This document shows, in pieces, positions 10,444-22,185 of a DNA stretch of 64,000 nucleotides; the first letter of the stretch is position 1, and each line of letters opens with the position of its first letter. Below the pieces are notes generated by a model that did no database searches, had not been told where the DNA came from, and saw nothing but the letters and a program-made list of their open reading frames with translations. Both the position numbers and the translations under genes were made by a program. The stretch comes from Rehmannia glutinosa. Taxonomy: Eukaryota; Streptophyta; Magnoliopsida; Lamiales; Orobanchaceae. The DNA lies in the NCBI GenBank assembly GCA_016081115.2, contig CM071931.1, positions 23,412,317 through 23,476,316 of the forward strand, written 5' to 3'.

Positions 10444-11734
10444 CCTATATTAGAATATCTAAATGTTAGAAGATGATGTGTAATAATATGAAGGGCGTGA
10501 AACAATTTGATGTAAGGATCGTGTCTTACTCTTTTATATGATAGATATGAGAATATCTGGTGAAAATTTAGGATAACAAACATGATCTTTGATTTTTATG
10601 CATAATGGAAAACTGAAAAACCGCATTTGAAAATAAACACCAAACAAAATGATTAATTGTTGACTTGAGACACTTTACATTTGTCCATTAGGTGAAGAAA
10701 AGCTTTACTGTCTAGTTTTCCTTGTATTGCTAGTCCATTTAAAGAAAACTACTTTCAGTAACTACTTATTATTAATTTACTTTTTTTCTTTTACTTTGGA
10801 TTCTAGTGGGAAAGTAATAAAATAATATATATGATTTCTTTGCTTCGAATAATGTAACTTTGGGTTTAGTATTTTTGATATTTTATCTTTCTTTCAACTT
10901 TTTCCACTGAACTTACTCCATAGTCCATACATAAAGAAGCGCCACTTTATTTGAATGGATGCCCTTAACAACCGGATATTTTCAAGAAAGATAAAGTAAT
11001 AACAAACTATTAACAAACTAAAACATGCCAGGTAGAGACAAATATCTTATATACTATATTATCCTTCCAACTGAATTATTGATCATTGGAATTATGTTTG
11101 ATATCTAAATTTTAGAGGGAAAAAAAAGAATCATTAGAAGATATAGAATAGCATCTTTTCAAATTGAAAAATATTCTATTTATGCTATATATGTTGAGTG
11201 GTAATCTTCGGAATTTAGTTTTGTGGAATGAAACATTATTTAATTATTTGGGTATTTTTTTAAATAAGCGTAAAAATACAAAAAAAGAAAGAAAAAAGTC
11301 CTGATCACAAACCGATCAGGTGGCTTAAGTATGGGCCTCGTTAAATTCTATCAAGGTAAAGCCAACCATTGGCAGAAAAAAGGTACCCTTGAAAGACAAA
11401 ACATCCACACAAGAATGCATAAATAAAAGCACTAAACAATATTTACTCTAAAATCCTCCTTATCAGAAGAATCCACTTCATCAACATAGCCCTCCCACCT
11501 TTTGGTAGAAGCCACGTTTAAGGATTTCAAGCTATCGGATTGAGCATTATCCAAAAGAGTGAGATTATGAATTGGAGGAGTCGGGCCTTGTTGAACATCA
11601 CAAAGAAGTTGTTGCTTAGAAGCCTCCAACGACTTATTCCGAATAGCCTGCCAAAGAGAATAAATGGGCTTGGCCAACTTGTATTGAACTGTCTGTGGCC
11701 GCCTCTTGATATCAGAAAAAGTGGGCAAGGTGTC
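10444..11734. other. AT-rich spacer, no confident gene
   Basis: No supported feature in 10444-11430. At 11432-11728 the minus strand has a 98-codon open frame (contains STKRWEGYVDEVDSSDKEDF) next to the DUF4283 relic; it may be another piece of that gene family or chance, and I make no functional call. Confidence 0.4.
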
Positions 11735-11850
11735 CCTCGTGAAGGGTGGGGTACCCTAGATCCAACATTCATTACGGTGTTATCCAATTTTGTATGTGCA
11801 TCCATTGAAGCCAAATATGTCAATGGAGAAGGCGAAGCCAAAGATGGCCA
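11735..11850 (+). pseudogene. DUF4283-type gene relic, segment 1 (N-terminal)
   Basis: A plus-strand frame (REGWGTLDP ... VNGEGEAKDG) runs up to the CACTA element and continues in phase on its other side at 19481. The last bases before the element (GGCCA) and the first after it (CAAGTTGG) fit one ancestral site with a 3-bp TSD of CCA, one C having been lost on the right. This low-complexity region would be the linker upstream of the DUF4283 domain. On its own it is too short to identify; the call depends on the downstream segments. Confidence 0.45.
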
Positions 11851-11873
11851 CACTACAAGAAAACTGCTAATAC

Positions 11874-12430
11874 ACAACGGAATTTATCCGTTGTCTATTA
11901 AGCATAAAAATCGTTGTGTATGAAGGCGTTGCGAAAGATGTACCACAACGACAACGGTTAAACCCCATTGTCTTTGCCATCAACTACGACATTTTATAAC
12001 CATTGTGTTATAGGATAAACAAAACCGGTTAAGACCGTTGTCATTGACATAATTAACAATGGTTTCTAACCGTTGTGGTTATGATAAATGACAACGTTTA
12101 GAAACCGTTGCACAATTGTTGTCGTGTTGACATATACAACGGGTTAAAACTGTTGTTGTTTGCTTATTTTTTTACAACTCCTCCATCTACAACAGTTCAT
12201 TTTGTAAAGGACAACGTGTAACACCGTTGTCATTTTGGTCAAAGAAAACGGTTGTAAACTGTTGTGATTGTTTTGTTTCGCAATGGTTTTTACCCATTGT
12301 CATTTTATGTGAACGTCTCTGTCAACCGTTGTGTTTGTTTTGTTTCACAGTGGTTTTGAAATTGAAGTCTATCAGATTCTTATTGTTGGTATCTTTCACA
12401 ACTGTTTTAAATTCATTGTCTTTTCTATTT
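11874..12430. repeat. left subterminal repeats of CACTA 1
   Basis: Many short direct and inverted copies of ACAACGGTT / AACCGTTGT. In characterised CACTA elements such repeats are transposase-binding sites; the role here is inferred. Confidence 0.7.
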
Positions 12431-12613
12431 GTTATAATTCTTGCATATGTATAGCTTGATTTATTACATTATATATATTTTCATATTATCCTATTACAAG
12501 CACAATTTAAACTTACAAAACTAAATTAAAACATCAAATTCAACTAACAACACTTCATATTGATTAATATATAATGTCTAAAAGCAACATAATATCAACA
12601 AATTAAATGTACC

Positions 12614-13768
12614 TGTTGGAATTGGTTTGACAAATTGGGTTTTGACCCAATTTTGACCAATTATTTAAGTGGGTTCATTTATTCGATGTATGAAATAAAT
12701 GAGATAAACGTCATCTATGCCGCGGGTAGATGAGTTTAGCATTTTAAATGTCTCAAAACCAATATCGGGTGAATGAGAAATAAATGCATAAAGTTGGCCA
12801 CTTAAAATGTTTTTATATATGGAATATAAAAGGGTGGGAATATGGAAGACCATAACCCACATAGGAAACATAGTAGATGTTTGACTAGTTAATAAAGAGC
12901 TTCACCACTAATAAGGAGTAATCAAGTGAAACTCCTTATGGTGCACCCTAATGGACCAAGTCAATTTTGACTAGCCTTTGGATAGCTCAAAAGGCACCGA
13001 GGACGGTGTGAAGCACCATCCGAGCCGGAGCCGGAGCCGGAGCTGGGCCCGCGCACGTCGCACATAGTCGCATTGGGCGCTTTAGAGATGCACTTTGCAC
13101 TTCGTACGTACGCATCATCATGAGGAGCTTTGAGGAGCCTTAAAGTTTTGGAAAATCGAACCAGAGTTCAGATCCGAGCTTGGTGACGCGTGGCGGCGGC
13201 TCTGGCGATGACTTGCGAGAATCGTCCAGGCGACACGTGGCAATCGATTGGATGCGTCTGTTCGCGACGGGCACCATGACTGGATGCGTCATGTCCCGAA
13301 GAGTGTGGTGCTCTTGCAAGGTGGTGTTTGCCAAACGCGTTGTGTTCCATCGGGAAGATCGATCGGGACCATCGATTCGCGGAGATAATTAACCCACAGG
13401 CGCGATCTGACGGTCAAGGCTGATCCAGACCAGGGGTTGCACCCAGTCTGAAGAGGCACCAGGAGCTCTATATAAACCAGCCCCCAGAATCATTTCATTG
13501 CATCAGAATTTCGAAATCTTTAAAGCATTCAGCATAAAAAGTCTTGAGAGTTCAAAACACTAAATGTTCGAAGTGTCTTATGATTTGCAGTGTTTCTATC
13601 GCAAGACGTAAGTCGTTGTATCTTGGGAGGCGATTACCAGTTTCCGTTAACACCGTGAGCGGGGAAATTTTGTCTTAAAGACAAAGAGTCCAACTCTTGC
13701 CTGGACTTTTTGTTACTCTGCTCGATTTTCTTTAGCCATTCGCTATACACCATCTAGTTTTTCCAACA
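12614..13768 (+). repeat. 5' LTR of copia 1
   Basis: TGTTGG...CCAACA termini, 1,155 bp, with a CTATATAAAC TATA box at 13468-13477 and gag ATG at 13799. A short GGAGCC tandem lies at about 13020-13045. Coordinates rest on terminal motifs because the 3' LTR is absent. Confidence 0.75.
13468..13477 (+). promoter_or_regulatory. TATA box of the copia 1 LTR
   Basis: CTATATAAAC about 300 bp before the LTR end, in the usual U3/R position. Confidence 0.6.
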
Positions 13769-13798
13769 ATTTTAAGATAAAATTTTCGTGTATATCAA

Positions 13799-14640
13799 AT
13801 GGCTTCGACATCTTCAGTTCAAGCAACAGCACCAGCACCGGGAGAGAAACCCGAGAAGTTTGGGGGTTCAGACTTCAAAAGATGGCAAATATTTTTTTAA
13901 TTAAGGTCTTAAAAATGTTGTTCTATCTTACGACTCTGAACCTTGCTCGTTTGCTTACGGAGGATGCCCCAACTGTGGGGAAAGAGGAGACTGATAAGGA
14001 GAAGAGAATGGCGTTCGATGCTTGGAGTCAAATTGACTTCCTGTGTCGTAACTACATTCTCAATGGACTGGACAACACATTGTATAATGTGTATTGTTCG
14101 GTAAAAACTACTAAAGAGCTGTGGAGTTCTTTAGAGAAAAAGTATAAGACGGAAGATGCTGGCACAAAGAAATTTGTTGTCGGCAAATTCCTCGAGTTCA
14201 AGAATGTTGACACCAAGACGGTGATCAACCATGTTCAAGAAATCCAACTCATTCTGCACGATATAATTGCAGAAGGGATGGTTGTGAGTGAATCCTTTCA
14301 AGTAGCTGCTATTATCGAGAAGCTACCGCCTCTATGGAAGGATTTTAAAAATTACCTGAAGCATAAGCGGAAGGAGATGGGGCTTGAAGACTTAATTGTC
14401 AGATTGTGAATTGAAGAAGACAATCGCAAGTCTGAGATTAAGTCTGGCAAGCTTCCTATGGAGGCAAAGCAAACTTGGTGGAGCCCAATGCTAGCAAGAA
14501 GAGAAAGCACACGGGGAATAATCAGAAACAGGGGAAGGCTAAAAAGTTCAAAGGGAACTGCTTCAACTGTGGAAAGCAGAATCACAAGGCTAAAGATTGT
14601 CGTCTTCCTAAAAAGGCCAATCGGAACCAGGTGCATGTGA
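13799..14640 (+). pseudogene. copia 1 gag with zinc knuckle, broken
   Basis: Starts ATGGCTTCGACATC (MASTSSVQ, about 30 codons), then goes out of frame into a stop at an A/T-rich run near 13890. The main gag domain resumes at about 13910 (FYLTTLNLARLLTEDAP ... KTTKELWSSLEKKY ... AAIIEKLPPLWKDFKNYLKH), as in Tnt1-type gag. A TGA at 14407-14409 interrupts it where CGA (Arg) is expected. After a further frameshift near 14450-14475 a CCHC knuckle follows (CFNCGKQNHKAKDC, 14556-14600). Gag forms the virus-like particle and binds RNA through the knuckle. No functional product is possible without at least three repairs. Confidence 0.85.
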
Positions 14641-14712
14641 CCGAGGACAAATCAGTACCAATTGATATGTCCGAGCTTGATCTCTCGGTTGTTGTAAGGC
14701 AACAAGTGCTAC

Positions 14713-15030
14713 ATGGTGGAGAATCCGAGAGAATGGTGGGTGGATACAGGTGCTACACGCCACATATGCTCCGACAAAGACATGTTCTCAACGTATACTC
14801 CTATCAACGGAAGGAAGCTATACATGGGAAATCATGCAACGTCTAAAATTGTCGGTCTCGGCAAGGTGGTGCTGAAGATGACCTCGGGCAAGGAGCTGAC
14901 CCTCGTTGATGTCCTTCATGTTCTAGACATTCGGAAGAACTTAGTGTCAGGATCGTTATTGGTCAAGGCAGGGTTTAGATTAGTATTTGAGGCTCAAAAG
15001 TTTGTACTTATGAAAAATGGTCATTCATAG
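14713..15030 (+). pseudogene. copia 1 aspartic protease domain
   Basis: Encodes WWVDTGATRHICSD, the copia protease active site (DTGA), followed by the expected LVDVLHVLDIRKNLVS segment. It is in a different frame from the knuckle just upstream, so gag and protease are separated by a frameshift. Ends at a TAG at 15028-15030. The enzyme would cut the polyprotein into its mature parts. Confidence 0.85.
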
Positions 15031-15062
15031 GGAAGGGGTAGTTAGATAATGGACTGTTCAAG

Positions 15063-15977
15063 ATGAATGTAATGAATGTACTCCAAAACTTTGAAAGCAA
15101 TAAAATTAATGATTCTTCTTATTTGCTTGAGTGTTCAAATTTATGGCATGTTAGATTAGGATATGTGAATTTTAACACTTTGAAAAGGTTAGTAAATTTA
15201 GAATTACTACCTAACTTTAAAATAGATTCACATCACAAGTGTGAAATCTTTGTTGAGGCAAAAATGGCCAAAACACCATTCCACTCGGTGGAAAGAGAAA
15301 CAGAACCTCTAGAATTAATTCACAGTGATATATGTGATTTAAAGTTTATGCAAACTAGAGGTGGAAAAAATTATTTTATTACTTTTATCGATGATTGCAC
15401 AAAATACTGTTATGTATATCTTTTAAGAAGTAAAGATGAGGCCTCAGAAGCTTTTAAAAGCTATAAGAATGAGGTTGAAAATCAACTTAGCAAACGAATT
15501 AAGATAATTCAAAGTGATAGAGGTGGAGAATATGGAGCTCCTTTTGATGAATTTTGCTCAGATTCTGGTATTATTCATCAAACGACAGCTCCTTATTCAC
15601 CACAATCAAACGAGATTGCTGAACACAAAAACCGAACTCTAAAAGAGATGATGAATGCTTTGTTGATAAATTCTGGTTTACCTCAGAATTTGTGGGGGGA
15701 AGCAATTCTCTTGGCTAACCACATTCTTAACAAAATACCACACAAAAATAAAGATAAAACTCCGCATGAGTTATGGAAAGGTCGAAAATCTTCCTATAAA
15801 TACCTGAAAGTGTGGGGGTGTTTGGCTAAAGTAGAAATACCTAAGCCAAAACAAGTCAAGATAGGGCCTAAAACAATCGATTGCATTTTCATTGGATATG
15901 CAAATAACAGTAGTGCATATCGATTTTTAGTGCACAAAATCAAGAATTCCGGATGTACAAGAAAGTACAATTATTGA
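15063..15977 (+). pseudogene. copia 1 integrase (GAG-pre-integrase plus catalytic core)
   Basis: The N-terminal HHCC zinc region is recognisable (LWHVRLGYVN ... HHKCEIFVEAKMAK), but the second cysteine of the CxxC pair is Phe (CEIF), so zinc binding is probably lost. The core shows the D,D-35-E triad: D in HSDICD, D in QSDRGGEY and E in NEIAEHKNRT. The C-terminal part (WGCLAKVEIPKPKQVKIGPKTIDCIFIGYA) is typical copia. The frame ends at TGA 15975-15977 and pol continues in another frame. The family function is insertion of the cDNA into the genome. Confidence 0.88.
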
Positions 15978-16005
15978 GTCAAGGAATGCTGTATTTTTCG
16001 AAGAC

Positions 16006-16941
16006 GTGTTTCCTTGTCAAGAAAGGAAAGAAGCTAGTTCTAGCAAAAGAAAACGTGATACTGCCGATGGTGATCATCAAAGTGATGAAGAACCAAGACA
16101 CAGTAAAAGCGCCAAAGCAACTAAGTCTTTTGGTCCAGATTTTCTACTCTATGTATTAGAAAATGAACCAAGAACAATTGGTGAAGCATTGTCCAGTCCA
16201 GAAGCTCCATTCTGGAAAGAAGCTATTAATAGTGAGATAGATTCCATTATGCAAAATCATACTTGGGAGTTGGTAGATCTCCCTTCGGGAAATAAGCCTT
16301 TAGGATGCAAGTGGATCCTTAAAAGGAAATATAAAGCTGATGGAACTATTGATAAGTACAAGGCCAGGTTAGTAGCTAAGGGATTTAAACAAAGAGAAGG
16401 CCTTGATTTCTTTGATACGTATTCACCTGTGACAAGAATCACATCTATTAGAGTTCTCATTGCTATTGCAGCATTGCATAACCTTGAGATTCACTAAATG
16501 GATGTGATAACAGCTTTTCTAAATGCTGAATTAGAAGAGGAAATCTACATGGAACAACCCGAAGGGTTTGTTGCTCCTGGACAGGAGAAGAAGGTGTGCA
16601 AACTCGTTAAGTCATTGTATGGCCTTAAGCAAGCTCCGAAACAATGGCACGAAAAATTTGACAGAACTATGCTGTCAAATGGTTTCAAAATTAACGAGTG
16701 TGATAAATGTGTTTACATTAAAGACACACCTAATGCTTATGTAATTGTCTGTCTGTATGTTGACAACATGTTAATTATGGGTAGTAATCATGATATAATC
16801 AGGAATACTAAGAAAATGTTAATCAAACATTTTGATATGAAAGATATGGGTATAGCAGATGTTATTCTGGGAATTAAGATTTCTAAAACATCCGATGGAC
16901 TGTTTTATCACAATCTCATTATATTGAGACAAGATTTCTAA
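16006..16941 (+). pseudogene. copia 1 reverse transcriptase, active site altered
   Basis: The RT domain begins with the expected WKEAINSEIDSI / NHTWELVDLP region. A TAA at 16495-16497 interrupts it exactly where CAA (Gln) precedes MDVxTAFLN. The catalytic motif normally YVDD reads YVDN (in CLYVDNMLIMG), which removes a metal-binding aspartate. The downstream KSLYGLKQAPKQW motif is intact. It ends at a TAA at 16939-16941 before the RNase H part, which lies in another frame. Confidence 0.9.
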
Positions 16942-16975
16942 AAGAAAGTTCAATGCTTATGACATCCTCCAAAAA

Positions 16976-17713
16976 ATGATCAAAAATGTTGATTTAAGCT
17001 TACACTTAGCTAAAAATCAAGGCGAGCCTGTATCTCAAATAGAATATTCTCGGATCATTGGCAGTCTAATGTATGTAACAAACTGCACATGTCCGGATAT
17101 TGCCTACGCAGTTAATAAATTGAGTAGATTTACGAGTAATCCTGGAAATGACCATTGGAAGGCATTGATAAGGGTTCTTAGGTATCTAAGACTCACCTTG
17201 AATTATGGATTACATTACTCGAGATATCCAACTGTATTAGAAGGATACAGTGATGCTAATTGGATATCTGACTCAAAAGACTCCAAGTCCACTAGTGGTT
17301 ATGTTTTTACCATTGGTGGTGGAGCGGTGTCATGGAAATCCTCTAAACAAACGTGTATAGCTCGATCTACGATGGAATCAGAGTTTATAGGGTTGGATAA
17401 AGTTGGTGAAGAAGCGGAATGGCTTCGCAACTTTTTAGAGGATATTCCTTGTTGGCCTAAGCCAGTGGCTGCAATCATGATACATTGTGATAATCAGTCG
17501 GCTATAGGAAGAGCTCAAAATAGTATGTACAATGGCACGTCTCGACATATATGTCGAAGACATAACACCGTTAGGCAGTTGATCCCAAATGGGGTTATTG
17601 CAATCGATTACGTGAAATCGAAAGAAAACATAGCGGATCCGTTAACTAAAGGTTTGAATAGAGATCAAGTATACTGCTTATCGAAAGGAATGGGCTTAAA
17701 ATCCACAAAATAA
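16976..17713 (+). pseudogene. copia 1 RNase H domain
   Basis: Contains typical copia C-terminal blocks: IGSLMYVTNCTCPDIAYAVN, GYSDANWISDSKDSKSTSGY, SWKSSKQTCIARSTMESEF, the DNQSAI block and SKENIADPLTKGL. The stop at 17711-17713 is the natural pol end. This is the longest undamaged stretch of this copy, yet separated from RT by a stop and frameshift. It would degrade the RNA strand of the hybrid. Confidence 0.9.
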
Positions 17714-19109
17714 GAGTGTTCATAACGGTAACCCAACCTTGTGAATTGGAGATCCCAAGACCATGGTTCAATGGGACAACTAAGTTATGAATATTCAGAT
17801 AAACACTTCGAGCATATTACAGCTCATTCATGTCTAAGTGGAGAAACCTGCTGAATGTGGTGAGGTTAAGTTATAAACTTTTAATGATTCCTATACTTTA
17901 AAGAATTGGAGTATGGCAGGATTCTCTTAATAGGAGATCACCTATATACGTGTGAAGATGGGCCGCTTCAACGAAACACTTATGAATCTAAGATGTTGTC
18001 CAGGGCCAAAATGGACACAACCGTGAGAACCAAATGGTGTTAGGAAAGATATTGTGTGGATGCTATTGTTTTGGTTTACATGGGGTTTATATGTTAGCCT
18101 ATTGTTGTTATATTACCTTGTTTTCAGAACAATATTTTATGTCTAGTAGGAAGAAGAACCAGTGGAGCCCACAAGTCCCTGTTCAACCTTAATGGTAAAG
18201 TTTCTTTTGATAATTGAATGTGCTCACAAATAATAGATTTGAGAGTTTTTAAACAGGTATGGGATATCCGAACACAGAAGTTGAGAATGTACCAGAAAGC
18301 CTTTTTACTTATTTTGCTGTCCATTTTAGGATGTGATAAAGAGGTGAGCTTTCCTTTCCTTTCTCACCTTGAATTTATTGAATTGAGTGTATTTGTCATC
18401 TTAATCTCATTCTTGCATAATCTGCTATTATTCATCTTTCATTTTGTTATGACCTTAACCCACATCTCTGTTAAAATGCTCTTTGCATGACCCAAGGTAC
18501 TTTTCCTTGTTAAAATAAAACCAGATAAGATTATGATTTATAGTTGCATTTTGCCACCACAATAAAAAATTAAAAACCAATAAAGAAAAATAAAAAATAT
18601 CCATATACAGGATATTTTTCTCATTAGCTTGGTTCCTAGACATAGAGGAGATTGTATATAGGGATTGCTTTAATTACTTTGTTATACAATTTATAACAGT
18701 TTGATTTTTGTGGTATTACTTTGTTTAGGTACTTGAAAGAATGGATGCTCTCATGGATAGTTAGAACATTTCTGAAAGCAATGATGACAGGAGCAATATT
18801 GATCTGGATTTTGTTGCCTTTAGTTGAATGTATATAGCCTTTTTGTTGCTTGATGGAACTGGATTATGAATTTCTAGTTGCTTTAGTGAAAGGAAACTTC
18901 GTTACTAGTACTTTTTGTTGGATTTTGGATCTTGGTGACTTTACTATTGCTCTTTTCGTTGGTTGGTTGGTTGGTGGAATTAGATTTTATGTTTAATTGG
19001 TAATGAATTTTATGATGGTTGGTGGAATTGGATTTCATGATGAATTGCTTATTATTATAGATTTTTTTGCAGCTTTGTATTATATCTTGTGGTTCCAAAT
19101 TTAAATTTC
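17714..19109 (+). other. copia 3' non-coding tail, then CACTA internal sequence with possible exon relics
   Basis: 17714-18118 is copia-type 3' sequence. From 18119 the sequence changes to CACTA internal DNA. Around 18257-18330 is a CAG-preceded stretch encoding WDIRTQKLRMYQKA, and at 18728-18830 a GTTTAG-preceded stretch encoding LERMDALMD and later SNDDRSNIDLDFVAFS. They look like exons of a CACTA-borne or captured gene but I cannot name it. A small GGTTGGTGGAATT repeat lies at 18960-19030. Confidence 0.35.
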
Positions 19110-19450
19110 ATACAAACGACACTGGTTTAAAATCGGAGTAAATAAGCAATGTTTATTCATCACAAACACCAGTTTTCAGGCGGTGTCTTTAAATAAAATG
19201 ATATCGGTTTAAAATCGGTGTGAATGCTCGATGTCCGTTCATCAAAAGACAGCGCTTCTAAACTGGTGTAAACAACATAGACTTTTAACATCAGTGTTTT
19301 AGAAAGCGAAAATTTTATCTCTAAGACAGTGGTTTAAAACCGGTGTCTTTATAGGAAACGATATCGGTTCTCAGCCGCTGTCAAAAGTTCATGCTTTTAA
19401 CACCATTGGCTCTAACAACGGTTGTTTTACTAACATACAGCGGATTAAAA
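19110..19450. repeat. right subterminal repeats of CACTA 1
   Basis: Repeated GGTTTAAAACCGGTGTC-like and GATATCGGTT units in both orientations, ending at the CACTA terminus at 19480. The motif differs from the ACAACGG type at the left end. Confidence 0.7.
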
Positions 19451-19480
19451 TCGTCGTCTATTGGTGTTTTTGTTGTAGTG

Positions 19481-19886
19481 CAAGTTGGCCATGGTGCAAT
19501 GATGTCCCATGTATGCCCTAGTACAAACCCAACGTTCAGAGATTCTTTAGTAAAACATGAAAATCCTACTTTTATGGATTCTTTGGTAAAACCTGCTAAC
19601 CTAATTTTAGGGATTCTTTGGTTAAACATGTTAATCCGACATTTATGGATTATTTGGTTAACATTGATGGTATTACTCCGGCTAAAAAGGGATTATTTTT
19701 CACTTACTATTGACAAAACTCTCTATAAGCAATATGTTAGCGAATTTTCGTGTTCATTGATTGGTCACATCTTGCTTGGTAAAGGGGAGAAGCCCTAGCC
19801 TTTAATCCCCCTTCGAACCCGTTTAGCAGAATTATGGAAAATCCTACATAATTGGTCGTTAATTCCTTTGGGTAAAGGGTTCTTTT
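19481..19886 (+). pseudogene. DUF4283-type gene relic, segment 2
   Basis: Plus-strand frame with repeated NPTFxDSLVK linker units, then DUF4283-like sequence: RDYFSLTIDKTLYKQYV, CSLIGHILLGKGEKP and LAELWKILHNWSLIPLGKGFF. An in-frame TAG at 19796-19798 breaks it, and the repeated linker shows frame slips near 19590-19680. It stops at the solo LTR at 19887 and resumes at 35648. DUF4283 plus a zinc knuckle is common in plant LINE-associated or LINE-derived proteins. No endonuclease or RT follows here, so I cannot say whether it came from a LINE ORF1 or a domesticated relative. Confidence 0.75.
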
Positions 19887-22185
19887 TGTGAGACCCCAGA
19901 TATTTCAACCGTAGACGATACGGTCGTGGGTATTATTATTATTTTTTCTTCCGATATAATTTTTAAATATTCCGATAATTTATTCTAATATTTACTATTT
20001 ATTTTGTGATTTGTATTATGTTAATGGATTTAGCATCTGTTATCTATTTCATCTTAATGATCTTTGAAAACTATCTTCTACTAAATTAGTATTTTAAAAA
20101 TACAATACTTTTGTCTTGAAAGATCATTTATTAAACATTATATTTTCGAAACAATAGTACTTGAGTTTTACCTTATATAAAAATTCAACTTCTATATTGA
20201 AATAGCAAGTGTCTCATACTTGATTTTGTTAATTTACTTACTACTTGACTTAACTAGTAGATACATCATGCATAATTGGAATCAGTTTTATGGTGTATGC
20301 TAATAACACCTATTTTCACTTCTTTCACGATTGTCGATTTCTTTCAAATTTTAACGTGTTACATTGACCAGTTGGATTTCTTTTCTTAATGACTAGCTAT
20401 TAATTTCTTGTAGTAAAATATTCTTCTATATATTTTGTAATTTTCGAAACTAGTATTTATATATATTCAAAATAATTTTATAATTTAATTAATTACGTGA
20501 TTGATATTTTTTACTTGAACCATTGATTTTTTTTTGTACCTTAGGATATAGGTGATGATACTATATTTGGAGTTTTGGACACTCTACATATTTGGATATG
20601 ACTTATATAATTAAGATTTGGGATATTGGAGATAGAAGTTATATTATCATCCTCTTGTTGTATGAAAAAAAAATAGAAAATGGGAGAGAAAGGATTAGAG
20701 TGGACGGTCAATGGGGACAAGGAGACAAGGAATTTTTAGATTCCATCTTTCTCTCTATTCAAAACATACCCCATACCATTCCCATACCCCATACAAGCCT
20801 TCTCACTTACCTATGCATGCACAAGACACCATACCCTGGTATAGAAGAACAAACCAATTCTTGTACTTATTCATTTTCACTTACACAATTCAAAAATTCA
20901 GCAATCTCTTCCCCCACACCCTCTAAGGTCGAAAACTACAAGCAAGTAGGTAAGAGATCTTACCTTTCAATATTAATTCCTTGTCTCATTATTTTTCACC
21001 TTCTTCAACTTCTAACTTGGAACAAATTTTTCCCTTTGGGATGGAGTATGGAGCCGAGAATGGGAAGAGGAGACGAAGAGTTGGACTTAATTAAAGTTAT
21101 TATTAGAGGCTTCAAACCATATATCCTCAAAATCTAAGGTAAGTGATGGTCATCATTTTAGATTCTTATGGTACCCTTTTCTTCTTCGTTTGAAACCTCA
21201 AACTCTTGACCAAAAATGGTTGGTTTGGACTCACCTAGGGGCTGCCCTTGTTAAATTGCCAAAGCTAAAAGGTTCAAGGAGGAAGGTTTTCAGTTTTAGG
21301 TTGCTACTTGAAGCACTACACAAGGTAAGTGTAGTTTTCTTGACCCTTGTTATAATTTCTTCTTTCTTACCTCAAAGCCTCCAAATCTTGACTTAAAATT
21401 TCTAAAATCTTGGGACTTAGGGGCTGCCTTGAGGATATTTCGAATTTAGGGAGGCAAGGAAGGAGACAACATCACTTTTAGACTCAACTTGAAGCTTGAA
21501 AGGTGGGTGGAAAAATCCTTTCAACTTCTAGGTGTTTTTCCTTAAATGCATGTAGTATTTTATTCTTGAGCACTTGAGATATATATATTATGTATTGCAT
21601 GTTGATTTCATGTATCAAGTTGTAAAAATTCACAAGTGTTGCTCAAAAATGTTATTTATTGAAATTTAATTAGGTGCATGCATGTACACTTTAATGATGT
21701 ATTTGATGAATTATTGTATGAAATGGACATGCATGTTTATGATCCTTGAAATTCATGTTTTATATGACTTATAACCTGGACAAGTCAAGCATAATTGATT
21801 AAATTTGAATTTTTGGACTTAAAATACAAAAATGGTTAGTTGGTCGACTTAATTGCAAGAAAATAAAACTTAAGGGACCCCTCTGTAATTTTCAAATTTT
21901 GGGACTGTACTCTGGTTTAAAAATGATATTTGGACATTTTAATAAGGTTTTAAAAGTTTTGAGATAAATAAAATCAACCCATAAAAGCCCAAGGACTAGA
22001 TTATAAAATTTTAGAAGTTTAAGGACTAAATTGTAATTTTCGAAACTGTACCAGGCCCCTATTTTAAAATTTGAAATTTTATCTCTTAAGGGACTGGAAA
22101 TAACATATTTTAAGATTATTCCAAAAATCCAAGTGTTTAGGGCTTGGAAAGTAATTTTATAAAGATCGAGGGATCAAATTGTAAA

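Larger units (their letters stand above)
12614..18118 (+). mobile_element. Ty1/copia retrotransposon 1 (Tnt1-like pol order), defective, 3' LTR missing
   Basis: Domain order is LTR, gag, zinc knuckle, protease, integrase, RT, RNase H, the copia order. The LTR (12614-13768) begins TGTTGG and ends CCAACA. All domains are broken by stops or frameshifts and the RT active site is changed. No second copy of the LTR occurs after pol; recognisable copia-type 3' sequence fades near 18118, so the 3' end was deleted or replaced. The copy sits in the left part of CACTA 1. No canonical tRNA-Met primer site (TGGTATCAGAGC) follows the LTR. Confidence 0.85.
11851..19480. mobile_element. CACTA (EnSpm-like) transposon 1, deletion derivative with a nested copia
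   Basis: Left end CACTACAAGAAAAC; right end ...TTTTTGTTGTAGTG, whose reverse complement is CACTACAACAAAAAC. Subterminal repeats, diagnostic for this superfamily, fill both ends: ACAACGG/CCGTTGT units at 11874-12430 and ACCGGTGT/GATATCGGTT units at 19110-19450. Flanks fit a CCA target duplication (CCA left; CA right after loss of one C). Apart from the copia insertion only ~2.1 kb is element sequence, with no TNP2-type transposase, so the copy is non-autonomous. It lies inside the DUF4283 reading frame. Confidence 0.8.

Noticed and set aside
11430..11445. CACTAAACAATATTTAC as the left end of the third CACTA element
   Set aside because: No subterminal repeats next to it and no shared target triplet with the right end at 38738.
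11540..11734. Full plus-strand frame starting at 11540 as a gene start
   Set aside because: Only the part after about 11735 continues in phase into the DUF4283 relic; the earlier part shows no family resemblance and overlaps a minus-strand frame of equal quality.
20592..21137. 181-codon open frame in the long solo LTR
   Set aside because: No recognisable domain, low-complexity composition and a location inside non-coding LTR sequence; chance frame.
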